This document shows, piece by piece, positions 33,907-45,689 of a stretch of 64,000 nucleotides of DNA. Each line of letters starts with the position of its first letter. Positions within the stretch are counted from its first letter, which is position 1. The notes under the pieces were generated by a model. The model saw nothing but the letters and a program-made list of their open reading frames with translations, made no database searches and was not told the DNA's origin. Source of the stretch: Aquatica leii (Eukaryota; Arthropoda; Insecta; Coleoptera; Lampyridae). The stretch is taken from NCBI GenBank assembly GCA_035610365.1, contig CM069433.1:189046760-189110759 (forward strand), given 5' to 3'. A program made the position numbers and the translations under genes.

Positions 33907-34092
33907 AATCTATGCCAAGAAGGGTGCGAAATTGTGAAACTAATAGAGATGATTTAACACATTATTAATAAAAAATTTGTGTAATTTTTTTGAAATTTAA
34001 TTAATTATTACCTTTAACTAGTTAAACATTTCTGCCTGGTTTGGTCCAAAAAACGCTTTCTTGGTGTTGCATTTTTTATGTCACAGAGTATA

Positions 34093-36815
34093 ATAATGAA
34101 GCATCGTCTTCCTTTACAGCTACCAAAATTCTAAATATTTGTACTAAAAATTACACAAGTATTATGATTGTAAAATGATTTCTGATAGATAAAATGTTGA
34201 ACGTCAACTTATTTATTGTTATAGACTACTCTATATTCTTGTAGATTTAATAAAATAGAAACTAAAATAATTGTTTGTTTTTAATTTTTATATTATATAA
34301 AACAAAAAATAAAATCTTGCATGCACTACTGGCGGTACTAGATGATTACGGCTATCGAGCAATATAGATCCCTCGGGTTGCATCACGTTCCTCTCCGACT
34401 GTAATTATGGTAATAACACGCTTAATGCATAAATAAATGTTAAAATTATTATTGACAATAGACTATAGTTACTCTTACACTAAATTCAATCATAGAACAA
34501 ATATTAATTAAGATCAAACAATAACAAATAACCTTAAAAATATACTTTTTATCTTGATTTTTAAGAAATTAACCAAATAAAAAAAAATTTATTTTGTATT
34601 TGAAATAAAACATTAGAATGCCTGTAACTACAAAATTAATTATAATTTTAAGTTAAGTTATTATTTAAATCTTTAAGCTTTTACAAAATTCTTGTTCTTC
34701 TTGTTGAGCAAAGAAATGGAATAAATTAACATTATTCGTTTAATACAAATTAAATCTCTTGCTTTAATAATTTAATTAGTTTTTACTTTGATAAAATGAG
34801 GTAATCGTTAGTGTTATTAGGGATAAGAAGAAATAAGACTATATATGTATGTATATGTAGATAATAGTATTTAAAGTGATTATAATTTTTTATTTATTGA
34901 AGTTTTAAATGTATTATATAATTTAAAAATGAATACAAAATACAAAAAAACTAATATTCTTGAAAACAAGTAAAGTATCCGTTTCTAAAATAACATGAAA
35001 ACTAAAGTAAGAAAATTGAGATATACTTGTTTAAAAACCAATTATTACGATTTCGATAACATTTAAAAAAACTACAAAGATAAAAATCGAAGTAAACCTA
35101 CATAAACATATAAAACGACAATTATACCCAAGAGAAAAATTAGTACAAAAGAATATTACAAGTTGTATTTTCATGTGAGTTTTAAATTCAATTTAAACTT
35201 AACTGTCTCAAAAGTTTGTAGTTTGTTCGTGTTATTGGTAGCAATTACTACTAGTTTTATTTCTGTTGCGATAACGAAAAACTCGTAAAGTTCTTAATAA
35301 AAAATTTCACATAAATAATTTTTTTAACAATTTTAATTTTTGTGTTATTTTGTTACAGAAAAATATACAAAAAGTTCAGAAAACAAGTGGTTGTTTAAAG
35401 ACTCGATTATAAATCACAAAATCAAAGTATAAAATATAAATTGCAACGTCTTTGTTGTTCTTGGGTTATTAAACCTAATCACGAGTAATTTTTTTTAAAA
35501 CTGCACTTTCGGATTAATTTTATCTGTTCTAATTATAAAAATAAAAAACTCCATACATTAACTTTAACTTATTTAGTGGGCGTGATTAGGAATACAAAAA
35601 AACGGGCATCACTCCTAGCCTACTCGTAGAATGCTTAGTTCGGAGACACCAAAAATAATATGAACACACTGTCGAAGAAATTAGGTAGAAGGAAAATGCA
35701 AAACACCTGATAACAAAAGAATGTAACAAGTATATTTTCCAATAAACAATATTTAATCAATTATAAACAAAATCGATCAAAAATTAACAAAAGCACACAG
35801 TCGCAATAATTACAAGCAATAAAATTGTCGATAACAAAACTTGATCTTATAAAAATGTTATAAAAATAAAGTGTGATTTATTCCTTGACTTGAAGTACCT
35901 TAGTGTTAGCTAGTTTTGTATAATATCCCGACATTTTCGACGAGTGTAAGCTTGTATTCGCTAATTTAAATAGCCACTGAATACGAACAATTACTAAGGT
36001 TAATCGTTCGGTTTAAGTCATAGACGTAAACAAGAATAATCAAATTTAATATAAACTGAAGGTTAGATAATTATACTCGACTGAAAATAATATATTAATA
36101 ACTATCCTAAACACAATAAAATTAGCTGAAGGCTTAATATAAAATAATTACATAAGCAAGCAACAAAGCTAAAGACTTAATAATATTAACATAACAAAAA
36201 GCTTCATATAAAAAAATGCAGATGAGAAATCAACACAGCTGAAAACTCAATACAATTAACAAAACCAAAGGCATAAGGTGAGTATATAACATAAAAAACT
36301 ATACATATTATCGACATTTTTAAAATGCTGAGATCTCGTTTCAACCTTTAAAACTATAAAACTCTGCAATGTAACATATATTTTCTAATATGAAGGACCG
36401 TAAATTATTTGTTATAAAATAAACACAGGAATTTTAGAAGTACTTTTATAATCACAAACAAAATATTGATTACCTACTCTGGTTAATAGCGCAAATAATG
36501 TACAACCCTACATATTTAGAGTGGAAGCAAAATTGTGTTTAGTGGTGTAATAATGCCCCCCACTTTGGAAAAATAACTTTCAAAAATATATATACACAAG
36601 TGAATCTAACTAATTATAAAAATTAATAGTAGTTGCTCTTATTTTATAACGACCAGATCATGAATTGGAATTTAAAATTTAACCATTGTAGTTAGTGAAG
36701 GTACTCTTGATACCACAATTTCAAAAAAACTTGTTGACGTTTTTAAACATTCAGTTTTAGTTGTTCCATGTCAGGTTCTAAGTAAAAAATCACCAATTAA
36801 AAAATGAGCAGGAGC
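34093..36815. other. 2.7 kb AT-rich stretch with no recognised gene
   Basis: Very AT-rich DNA between the Tc1 copy and the LINE at 36829. No open frame above chance, no repeat boundary and no RNA gene was recognised. Confidence 0.5.
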
Positions 36816-36828
36816 AATATCAGTGAAA

Positions 36829-37320
36829 CCCGTGGGTTGAGCTACCTATCGGGCGCGTCTTCAGGTGGTGGATAAGAAGGTAAATAGGATGTAACGGTAC
36901 GCAGCTTCACCAGCTGACCCGGGACAATCCTGTTTACCTTAGCAGGTGTTGGAGTCGCGGCGTAAATCCGTACGTACTCCAATACTACTGTCACGCGAAC
37001 CAGCTTTCCCAGCTCAAGCTGTAGTGTCGTGGCAAGACCCAACACTGGGATAACGATGCCTGCCGCTGCTCTGCTGACGTTGATCAGCAAGCACGGCAGC
37101 CAAACCCAAAACTCTTGCTGTTGTGGACATGTCTCACGAGCAAGCAGTGCTGGGGAGTCTTGGCTTAATTGTCTGGACCAAAAAGAAACAACATAATCAA
37201 AAACCTAAATCTAAGGTTCTAAAGAGGACCAGGCCGATAGAAGCGTGACTAGATAGAAGACCAGTCATCACTGATTCCAACCTCGGGGCACCAAGCGAAC
37301 CCCGTTGTATATAGCTATTC
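36829..37320 (+). other. 5' region of the R1/LOA-like LINE
   Basis: GC-rich DNA from the duplication to ORF1. It may include a frameshifted N-terminus of ORF1 (KKKQHNQKPKSKVLKRTRP near 37170-37230). The 82-codon minus-strand frame in it is an antisense shadow. Confidence 0.5.
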
Positions 37321-37848
37321 GTGCGTATCGGGGCACTGCGCACGGCGACTTTCTTTTCCTACGCACTCGTGGGAACATATATGGAACCATCGACTCAAAT
37401 TTTAAAAAAAGACGGGGACTCTGAGCATAATGGGATATTCCTCAAAATAACGTGCTCAGACGAAGCAACCAGACAGTGGCTAGTCGGCACGTCAAATATT
37501 AAGAAACCACTGGGGGAGGATAGGGAACTAGAGATTATCTATCTCAAAGACCTTCCTGCACCCAAGAAGGTTATCACTTATGTCCCGGGAACAGCACTGG
37601 AACCGGCCACCCTATTAAAAATAATATCGGTACAGAACAACATCAGTATCGAAATGTGGCGGGTGGTTAACTCTAAACCAGATCTATGGGAGAAGGTGAA
37701 AGCGTCAACCAACCAATTGGATCTTGGATTTTCAAGGATCACTCTCCTGGCGCTGGCCGACTCCAAAAAGGACAGCAAAGAACCAGATGCTACAAGAGAT
37801 GTCCACGAGGCGATGGATAAAACTCCAGAGCCAGAAAGAACTTGCTGA
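37321..37848 (+). CDS. LINE ORF1, DUF4780-like, probably N-terminally truncated
   Basis: 175 codons open to a TGA at 37846-37848; the first codon given is GTG and the true start may lie upstream in a shifted frame. The central and C-terminal part (ITYVPGTALEPATLLKIIS, NISIEMWRVVNSKPD, LGFSRITLLALADS) resembles the DUF4780 domain found in the first ORF of some insect LINEs, thought to be an RNA-binding-like fold. No CCHC knuckle is present, unlike typical R1 or Jockey ORF1 proteins. ORF2 begins 12 bases after its stop. As the least damaged frame in the window it may be recent or simply lucky. Domain name given from memory of the family and should be tested. Confidence 0.6.
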   Translation: MRIGALRTATFFSYALVGTYMEPSTQILKKDGDSEHNGIFLKITCSDEATRQWLVGTSNIKKPLGEDRELEIIYLKDLPAPKKVITYVPGTALEPATLLKIISVQNNISIEMWRVVNSKPDLWEKVKASTNQLDLGFSRITLLALADSKKDSKEPDATRDVHEAMDKTPEPERTC

Positions 37849-37859
37849 CGGCAAATCTA

Positions 37860-40800
37860 ATGCTGACAGTGGTTCAAATAAACATACATCACTGTAGGGC
37901 AGCCTGAGCGTCCCTCAGTGCTTATATCGTGACTCACGAGATTGACATCGCCCTTGTCTAGGAGCCATGGATCCACAAGGGAACAATAAAAGGGTTGAAC
38001 TGTTCAGGTAGGTGGCTGCTTGCGGTCCACCCTGTGCACAACCCTCGCACATGCATTATTGTAAAAAATGCACTAAACTTAATGCCATTGTGGGATTTAT
38101 GTTCTAGAGACCTAGTGGGAGCTAAAATATTGTAGTAAAAGAAGGAAACCGGAGAGAGTTTATTATCGGATCCGGTTACCTCCCCTACGACCAGGCAAGA
38201 TCGCGCCGCTGGAGGAAACCCACAGGCTGATTAACAGTGGGGCAAACAAACCGGTGATTCTTGGCTGTGATGCTAATACACACCACACCTTGTGGGGGAG
38301 CACAAACACAAATCCAAGAGGTGAAAAACTTTTAGAATTTATTTTAAAAGGCAATTTGGACATAATAAATAATGGAGATGCGCCTACGTTTATAACTGTG
38401 TCGCGCAGTGAAGTTATTGACCTTATGCTTGCTAGTCCAAAAGCGAGCAAAGTGATAAAAGTGTGGCATGTATCAGATGAATTTTCTTTATCTGATCATA
38501 GATACATTTGATTCAACATTGAATCAGACAGGGAACTCGTAATGGAATACAGAAACCAGACAAAAACCGACTGGAATTTGTTCAACGAAACTTTAGCCGG
38601 CTAAATCAGGGACTGTCTCACAGTTACAAGATCAACGCACGAGCTAGAACTAATAACGGATAGTATCGTTAATTCATTAAAATCCGCATTTGAAGCTAGC
38701 TGCCTAAAAACTGTCAAACGAACCCCCAACAAAATAACTTGGTGGAACAGGAAGCTTGACAAAGCAAGAGCACGCACCAGAAGGCTATTTATTACAGCCA
38801 AAAAAAGCGGAGACTGTGATGAATATAAAACCAGCCTCACAACATACAACAATGCCATTAAAAAGACAAAAAAAAAACTTATGGAGAAGGTACTGTAGGG
38901 ACGTAGAAAACGAACCTACAAGCTCTTGACTACAAAAAGCTCTGAGCAAAGACTGCACTGGAAACATTGGTTTTTTGCTGACCGAAAACGGAAAGTTTAC
39001 AGACTTGGTTGAAGGTACTTTGCAAGAACTACTGCAAAAACACTTGCCGGGTTCGTCGCTAACTGAAGTTCCTAAGCACCAGGACCTAGAGGTACCAAAC
39101 AAATGGGCACCCAAAAAGAACTAGGAGTTACCGAGAAAAATAATCAATCCTGAAAACCTAGAATGGGGAATCAATACGTTTAAACCTTTTCAGTCTCCAG
39201 GAGCCGATGGAATTTATCCCATCATGCTGCAAAAAGGATTTGCTGCTCTTCGAAGCGCTGTATGCAAAATCCTTAGAGCCAGCTTAGCACTCTTGCACAT
39301 ACTAAACAGTTGACGGATTGTCAAGGTGATATTTATACCAAAGCCAGGGAGATCGACGTACGCCCAGGCTAAATCTTACAGACCGATCAGCCTAACTTCT
39401 TTTATCTTAAAACTACTTGAAAAAGTAGCCGAGAGGTATATACGGGACGGGGTATTAAAGGCTTCGCCTCAGCACCGATACCAGTATGCTTACCGAAATG
39501 GAAAATCTTACGAGCTAGCAATTCACCAACTAGTAAGCAGATGCAAAAATGCAATCCAATACAATGACATTGCATTGGGTGTTTTTCTAGATATTGAAGA
39601 AGCATTTGACAATACTACCTTCATCTCAATTGCAGAGGCAATGGAGATAAAAGGAATTACACCTCTAGTCCAAAACTGGGTCAATTCAATGCTCAGGAAT
39701 CGGACGGTAACAGCTACTTTGTACGGTAGCACTGTGGGAGCCAAAGTGGGGCGGATGTCCACAAGGCAAGGTGCTATCACCCCTACTGTGGTGCCTTGTC
39801 ATGGACGGCTTACTACAAGAACAAGAAGACGGCGGAGTGTTTGCTTTAGGTTAGGCCGACGATCTCACCATTATCACAAACGGGAAGCTTGGGGCAACTG
39901 TATCGAACATAATTCAAAGTGCACTAAACACCGTCAAAAAATGGTGCAAAAAATAGGGAGTATCAGTGAACCCAACTAAGACGGCAATTGTTGCGTTTAC
40001 GAAACGACGGAAAACGGATGACATAAAACTACCTACAATGTACGAAGTTACGCTCTCGATGACAAAAGAAGTCAAATATCTAGGACTTACTCTTGATACT
40101 AGACTCACTTTTAATGCTCATCTAGAAAAAGTAACAACGAAGGCTATCAGGGTTCTCAATACTACCAAACGGATGGTCGGGCACACATGGGGATTGAAAC
40201 CCACAATGACTAAATGGTTATATACTGAGGTAATCATGTATGAGGTGAGAGAACTAACTTGAAAAGCACAGCTGCAAAGCTAAGCAAAGTACAGAGATTG
40301 GCATGTCTACTGATAACAGGAGCGATAAAAACCACGCCAACAGCAGCCATAAAAACACTAGTTTCACTTCCACCATTACACGTCGTTGTAATGATGAAAG
40401 CAAGACAAGCAGCATACAGGCTGCAAATTAATGGACACGCGTCAATTACCGGGAAAAACAAACCGGGTATATACAACGTGCTGCGTGAAGAAACAATCTT
40501 AACTATGAGATCCGACTTCAAACCCGGGCGCGGTTAAAGGAACTATCTGGTACACAGATAGGGCCAAAAATCGCAACGGTACCGGAGCAGGAGTATATAG
40601 AGGCAAGCACCATGGAAAGCAATTTTCGCTGACTTTGGGTAAATATGCATCTGCTTTTCAAGCTGAAGGTGCTGCGATTGACTGGTGCGTCAGGAACATT
40701 ATCGACTCGAAATCATTCACAAATGGGCCGATATCAATCATGTCTGACAGCCAAGCGCTAAGATCACCAGTAATCAAATCCAAACTGATTATGGCATGCA

Positions 40801-41342
40801 TAAACAGTCTGGAAATATTGACAAATCGCCAACCAGTGCAGCTCATCTGGATAGCAAAAGACCAGAATGTAAAGGGTAACCTAATGGCAGACGCACTAGC
40901 AAAAAAAGGCACAACAGGGACATATATCGGACATGAACCCGTTTTCGGAATCGCATACGAGACCGGAAAAAAAATAATTCGCAGCAAACTTGCAGCGGAG
41001 CATAAAAAACTATGGAAAGACTCTTCAGGGACGACGCACACAAAACTCTTTTTTACAGAGTCACAATTAAACACTCAAACTGCACTATCAAGCATGAATC
41101 GACAAAAATTAAGGAAACTCACGGGACTAATTACGGGGCACTGTGGCATTAACAAACATATGCATAAAATGGGACTGCAAAGTAGCCCCTTATGCCGCGG
41201 ATGCTTGGAAGACGACGTGACTTTGCAGCATCTGCTGTGCAAATGGGAAGCGTATCAAATGCAACGCTTTGATGAGTTGAAAAAAGCGCCTTGGAATAAA
41301 CTTCTAGACTTCATTGACGAAACAGAACTGATGAGGAAATAA
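37860..41342 (+). pseudogene. LINE ORF2: endonuclease, reverse transcriptase, RNase H, CCHC
   Basis: The ATG at 37860 starts MLTVVQINIHHCRAA, the AP endonuclease N-terminus. A TGA follows, then EIDIALV-stop-EPWIHKG, where TAG at 37959-37961 replaces the catalytic-motif Gln of QEPW. Further blocks are LGCDANTHHTLWGS and FSLSDHRYI (catalytic D/H, 38254-38510). RT: FIPKPGR, KSYRPISLTSF and FLDIEEAFDNTTF (motif A Asp, 39580-39620). At the catalytic Y-A-D-D the Tyr codon is TAG (39851-39853), then ADDLTI. The RNase H (40540-40950) keeps its acidic set: WYTDRAKN, FQAEGAA, SDSQAL and ADALAKKG. A C-terminal knuckle CRGCLEDDVTLQHLLC lies near 41195-41240. Stop at 41340-41342. At least two point nonsense changes and a few frameshifts, otherwise complete. 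Confidence 0.86.
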
Positions 41343-41433
41343 TAAATTTGAGGTGCACAAAAAGACCAAGGAGACGCAGTGCAGGGCCGCTAGACAAACC
41401 ACTTCTTAAATTTAAAAAAAAATATCAGTGAAA

Positions 41434-42300
41434 TTTTTAGGATTGGAGGATAAGAAAAATTAAACGACGTGAACTTACATTTTACTTAATATTTTATACA
41501 ATGTTTTATAAGTAAGAACAGTTTCATTGACGACCCGCCTTAAATGAAATTTTACAGATGCTTCCCACAGCCCATCAAAATTTGGTGCCTTGGTACCAAT
41601 ACAATGCCAAGTAATGTTAAATTTGTTTTTAATTTAATTATACTTATATAGGAATAGTCGTTGCTACGAATGATGCTCCCTACGTCATCACCGTGTCCAT
41701 TTAGAAAACACGTTCTATTATTCGAATGAAACAAGAAAACTCTGAGTACAAAAAAAAGAATACCATTTTTTTGTTATAAATAAATGGCTCAATTAATTTA
41801 AATGACATTAATAAGCCGCTTATTTATATTTTCAAGTTTTAGTTTTATCGGGTATAAAACTTTTGAACATATATAAAGCACATTAATAGCAATTAGCATT
41901 GCCAACACTATTTAGTAAATTCTAGTTTGTAACCAGCAATTGCCTAATAATTAAATTGTTTACTAATTAATGCTTAGTAAACAATAAATACAAACGTATT
42001 GACTTTTTTTAACTTTTGAGTAAAATGTTTAATAATATTTAGTTTTCGGTTATATTTTTCCAGCTTTAGTAATAAACACGTACGTACAATGTAGGCACGT
42101 GCGTTTTAGTTGTCATGGCCTACTTTAAATATACATTTATTGAATCGCTTGATACACACAATACACATACACAAATATATATTTATATCAAAAAATAATC
42201 TAATATAAAATTCAAAGTATTCAATTTTCTTATCGTTTTTCAATTTTGTAGAAAAATTTTAACGTAAATAGCTATTTGATTTACACTTTTACTTTTAATT
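41434..42300. other. Stretch with no recognised gene
   Basis: AT-rich DNA between the LINE and the promoter-like region; no supported feature. Confidence 0.45.
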
Positions 42301-42317
42301 CGAAATATATTGAAACG

Positions 42318-42457
42318 TTCAAGAAATTACTTGCAAACGCAAGAGCCTTCTAGAATGCTGTTATCTATTTTCTAGAAGTTATAGCGAAAAGTGACGAACG
42401 ATCGAGAAGGATTTCCGTATGTCTTTATATAGCGACGAGACAGATCGTAGGTCAGTT
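42318..42457 (+). promoter_or_regulatory. Heat-shock-type promoter: three HSE dyads, TATA box, initiator
   Basis: Three TTCnnGAA dyads, the binding unit of heat-shock factor, occur at 42318-42325 (TTCAAGAA), 42348-42355 (TTCTAGAA) and 42370-42377 (TTCTAGAA). TATATAG at 42426-42432 follows, and then TCAGTT at 42452-42457, with the initiator A (42454) 28 bases from the start of the TATA box. The arrangement (dyads 50-110 bases upstream of TATA, then an insect initiator) is that of heat-shock gene promoters. No coding sequence follows. Activity is inferred from motifs only. Confidence 0.58.
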
Positions 42458-42655
42458 ATTGCTGGAATGTGAATGCATGCAGTATTAAGAAGATTGTGCA
42501 AGTGAAGATAAATAAGTGATTAGCACGTGCGACGTTTAAATAAATCGAGTGAACGTGACCTATAGTGTAAACAAACAATTGTGAAGCTACCCGAGGACGT
42601 TATCTTATCTCGTGTTAGTTATCGTGTTATACAACGGTTATACATAAATTATAGT
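42454..42655 (+). other. Possible non-coding first exon downstream of the HSE promoter
   Basis: From the putative start the sequence runs 202 bases to a good 5' splice donor, GTAAGTG at 42656-42662. It holds several short upstream ATGs but no long frame and no TE homology that I recognise. It would suit a 5' untranslated exon of a gene whose coding exons lie beyond the window (long intron) or the first exon of a non-coding RNA such as a heat-shock-induced transcript. Confidence 0.35.
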
Positions 42656-42662
42656 GTAAGTG

Positions 42663-45372
42663 TTTTTATTATTAGATTTTAATTAGTTCGGTTAATTTAA
42701 AAGTGTACATATTTCTAGAATAAGTAAACCTAATTTTTAATCGTTTTAAATAAATTAGTTTTTAATAAATAAAGACGTAACAATATGTTATTGTGCATGC
42801 AAGTAAATTTTGAAATGGATGCCTGACGTTTCACTGATTACAAATCGTAAAATAATTTTTTAAAATATGCATTAAAAAAATAAATCAATTGACAGCTAGT
42901 TGTTCTTTACTCTTAAAATGCAATAGTAAAATATGGTAACACAAAAATAATTTAATTTTTACTAAAAATTTCTTTATTTTGTCTTTAGTATTAGATTTTA
43001 GTTTTCTTTCTATGTAAGGCACGTGTAAATACTGAAAAATACAAAATGTGGTTTGTTGAAACCTTTTGCGCTCATACCATATAATACTTAACTTAACAAA
43101 TTAAAGTTGATCCTTACAGTTATAAATACGATTATTTCAGCACTTTCTTATATGTGAAAAAAAGTAGTTATGTACATTTTTTATTAATATAAAGTTGTAA
43201 TTGTAAAATATCACATTGGCTTTTGCTGTTACTAACAACTAACTATAGAGCAACTATTTTCGCTATTAGAAATACTCTGACATCATATATATATCACTTT
43301 CAAATTCAGGAGGCAGAAACTGTAAATTTATTAAACACGATAAGTCAGTAACCTTTTCGAGAAATTGACATTTATCAATAAAAAGAAAAATTTATATATT
43401 TTGTTAAAATTGCATTCTATTTAGCACATATACGTAAAACTGCGATTAGAGTCAAAAATACAAAAATTTTAATATCAAAGAAATTGTCTATTGAATTTAG
43501 TTACTGTACATCAGATTAGTTGGTATATTTTCTAACGTGTAACAACTTTAATTGTTAAGGTTTCTGTTTATTAAACTTAATACTAACTGTTCAATGTAAA
43601 TTTGTAGGTTTGCATACATTAGTTAACTGAGGCAAAGGATGAAATATGGTCGGGGCTTTAATACTACATGTCAATATGTAATTTAGAATGCAAAGCTTTC
43701 AACTCAAACTCGAAAGAGTTACTTGTAAGCAAATTCCAAACGTTAATCTTTTTAGAATAACAAATACAAATTTATATTATTATAACTAAATACGGGTTCA
43801 TGATTACGTGTAATAGTAGGTTGTGAAGTAGCAGTTTTTTAAATATTACTAGTGTTAATTAATATATTTACATTTTTACAAATTTATCTACCAAAGACAA
43901 GAGATTTTATTCAATGTTATTTTAAGAACTTAAATAGTTAATTAAAAATTTTTTTTTGATTTTTAAAATGTAAGCTAAATGCCCAATTTTTCGCAATTTA
44001 ATAGAACGTAGGATCTCCAGGCAGGAAAAAAGGAGATCCTAGACCCGCAGTCCTCTAAAGTATATTCCCAAATCAAAGATACCCAAAATTAATAACAATT
44101 ATTTATTAAGAGCAATTTCATTAAAGATAAAAGATGAGTAGCGACTGTTACGCCACTGGTACAAATTACATATATATAATAACTAAACAAATAGGTCTCA
44201 AATAGACTCTGGAAGCAGATATGCTTTTATTAGATTAAATACGCCACCGTAAGTACAATAAACGGTAGCCACATAAATACGTTACCGCAAGTGAAATTTT
44301 TAAAACCGGCCGTAGATTTTCACGTCAAGCTTACGTCTGGTATAAATTAATCAAAATTCATTTTACGAAAGAATCATAATCCGACGCGTACTTCCAAATC
44401 TCTAATAGTGACATTCCCGCACATTAATGATTAACGTTTTGACATTTATAGTAAATAAACAAAATTGACATTGATTAGGCTTAAAGTATTAACGAGAAAA
44501 CAAAGTTAGCAAATACACAGATACTAGGTAATCAGTCCTTAATTCATTTAAATTAAATTGTATCGCAAGTCAGTAACTCCGAAGTACTTGACCAGACGAG
44601 GGTCGAGGTGGTGCCGTATTCCCCGCTTAATTATGCCGACGGAAACTTATATTATACATAAATACATTTTCGGCCAGAAACTACGTACGGAATACCCATT
44701 CGCACGTTGCACTACTTCCAGCTAATCCTCGGCGAGCTCAAACTAAATAATAAGAATTACCCCCAAACGAAAAAGATTGCACCTTCGTTAATCCATAAGC
44801 AAACCAACGACTCCGTTATTCCCTGAGAAGAAAGAAAGCTAAAACAACCAAAAATAGTTGGTACATCGCAAACATCCACCACGTGTAAATACTAACCTAC
44901 TTTATGACTTTGGTTAGAAAATAATCAGCTACGTCGTTCTACGAATGCGACATTCTAGCGGATTTATTAGAGATTTCTAAAATGAAAACTTCTTTACGAT
45001 ATATAACGATTGATGAGGGAAAACCACATTTTCTTACCAATCCGTTTTTGCCACGTCCATAACAAACTCGTAAAACAAAATGAACCGGAAACATCCCTAG
45101 AAGGTCAACTACTATTGCGCCCTCCACGTGCATAAAATCGAAAAATATTATTCGATGACGGATATCTCACAAGGGTGATGGCAAACTTGCCTATCCATCA
45201 GATGAAATAATTACAAAACACCATCAATAATCGTTACAAACGTCAAAATTAATTTTACTGAAACAGTGACAATACAAAATACAAAACACTTGTCTTAAAT
45301 TTTAATTTGAGTTAGTGCTAGTTAAAAAAAATTATTAATTCTAGTATTAAAAAAATATATATACTATTTTCA
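42663..45372. other. 2.7 kb stretch with no recognised gene
   Basis: AT-rich. No coding exon or known repeat was recognised apart from the hairpin at 44009-44041. A more GC-rich patch at about 44560-45130 has a 64-codon minus-strand frame without motifs. Confidence 0.45.
44009..44041. other. Perfect 10 bp stem hairpin
   Basis: TAGGATCTCC (44009-44018) and GGAGATCCTA (44032-44041) are exact inverted repeats around a 13-base purine-rich loop. No T-run follows. Role unknown; it may be a decayed element end or chance. Confidence 0.5.
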
Positions 45373-45528
45373 GTTCACTATTGGTATATCGAAAACGGTA
45401 AGAGATAAATGTCGGTTAAGCTAAAAACTGAAAACTGTTATTTTCAAAAATTTGCTGATTTCTTTATTTTTGAATTTATCACAAAATGGTTTTAATAATT
45501 GTTTTACAGTATGTTAAATACTTTAAAA
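45373..45528. repeat. Repeat flanking the hAT element, inverted copy at 52189-52423
   Basis: This stretch (TCACTATTGGTATAT, AACGGTAAGAGATA, AAAACTGAAAACTGTTATTTTC, and TTTAAAACAGT at the hAT edge) reappears in reverse complement at 52423-52189 with divergence and indels. In both places it adjoins a hAT end of the same type. Confidence 0.65.
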
Positions 45529-45689
45529 CAGTGCTCCTCAACTTTTTTATTGCCGGTCAACGTTTGATAATCTTACCAAGGCCCGCTAAGAGAAAGACGT
45601 TCATTGTTTATATTTTGTATTATTTAATTATTATTAATGTTAATTTAATTGTATTAAAAAAAATGAATATAAAACTTAACATTTTAACT

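Larger units (their letters stand above)
28360..34090 (+). mobile_element. Tc1-like DNA transposon split by a Gypsy-like element
   Basis: The left end TACTCTGTGACAT (28360-28372) and the right end ATGTCACAGAGTA (34078-34090) are perfect inverted repeats flanked by TA on each side (28358-28359 and 34091-34092), the Tc1/mariner target. Similarity between the ends extends further inward (AATGCAACAC..., TTGGACCAAAC.AGGCAGAAATGTTTAACTAGT). Removing the inserted 4.6 kb (28710-33353 plus one TSD) leaves about 1.08 kb, shorter than a full element, so it was internally deleted. Related copies lie at 7886-8787 (+) and 6735-7560 (-). Confidence 0.85.
36829..41420 (+). mobile_element. R1/LOA-like LINE with 13 bp target-site duplications
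   Basis: A 4.6 kb non-LTR retrotransposon bounded by AATATCAGTGAAA at 36816-36828 and 41421-41433. It begins CCCGTGGG, carries ORF1 and ORF2 in tandem, and ends after ORF2 with about 78 bases of 3' UTR and a short A-rich tail (TTTAAAAAAA). GC content is visibly higher than in the surroundings, so the limits are plain to the eye. The endonuclease, RT, RNase H and CCHC order places it in the I/R1/LOA group of LINEs. It is the best-preserved TE here but both ORFs are broken. Confidence 0.88.

Noticed and set aside
36842-37090. 82-codon minus-strand frame in GC-rich DNA
   Set aside because: Lies antisense in the 5' region of the plus-strand LINE; the frame follows from GC-rich composition.
40658-41074. 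138-codon minus-strand frame
   Set aside because: Exact antisense shadow of the LINE RNase H region.
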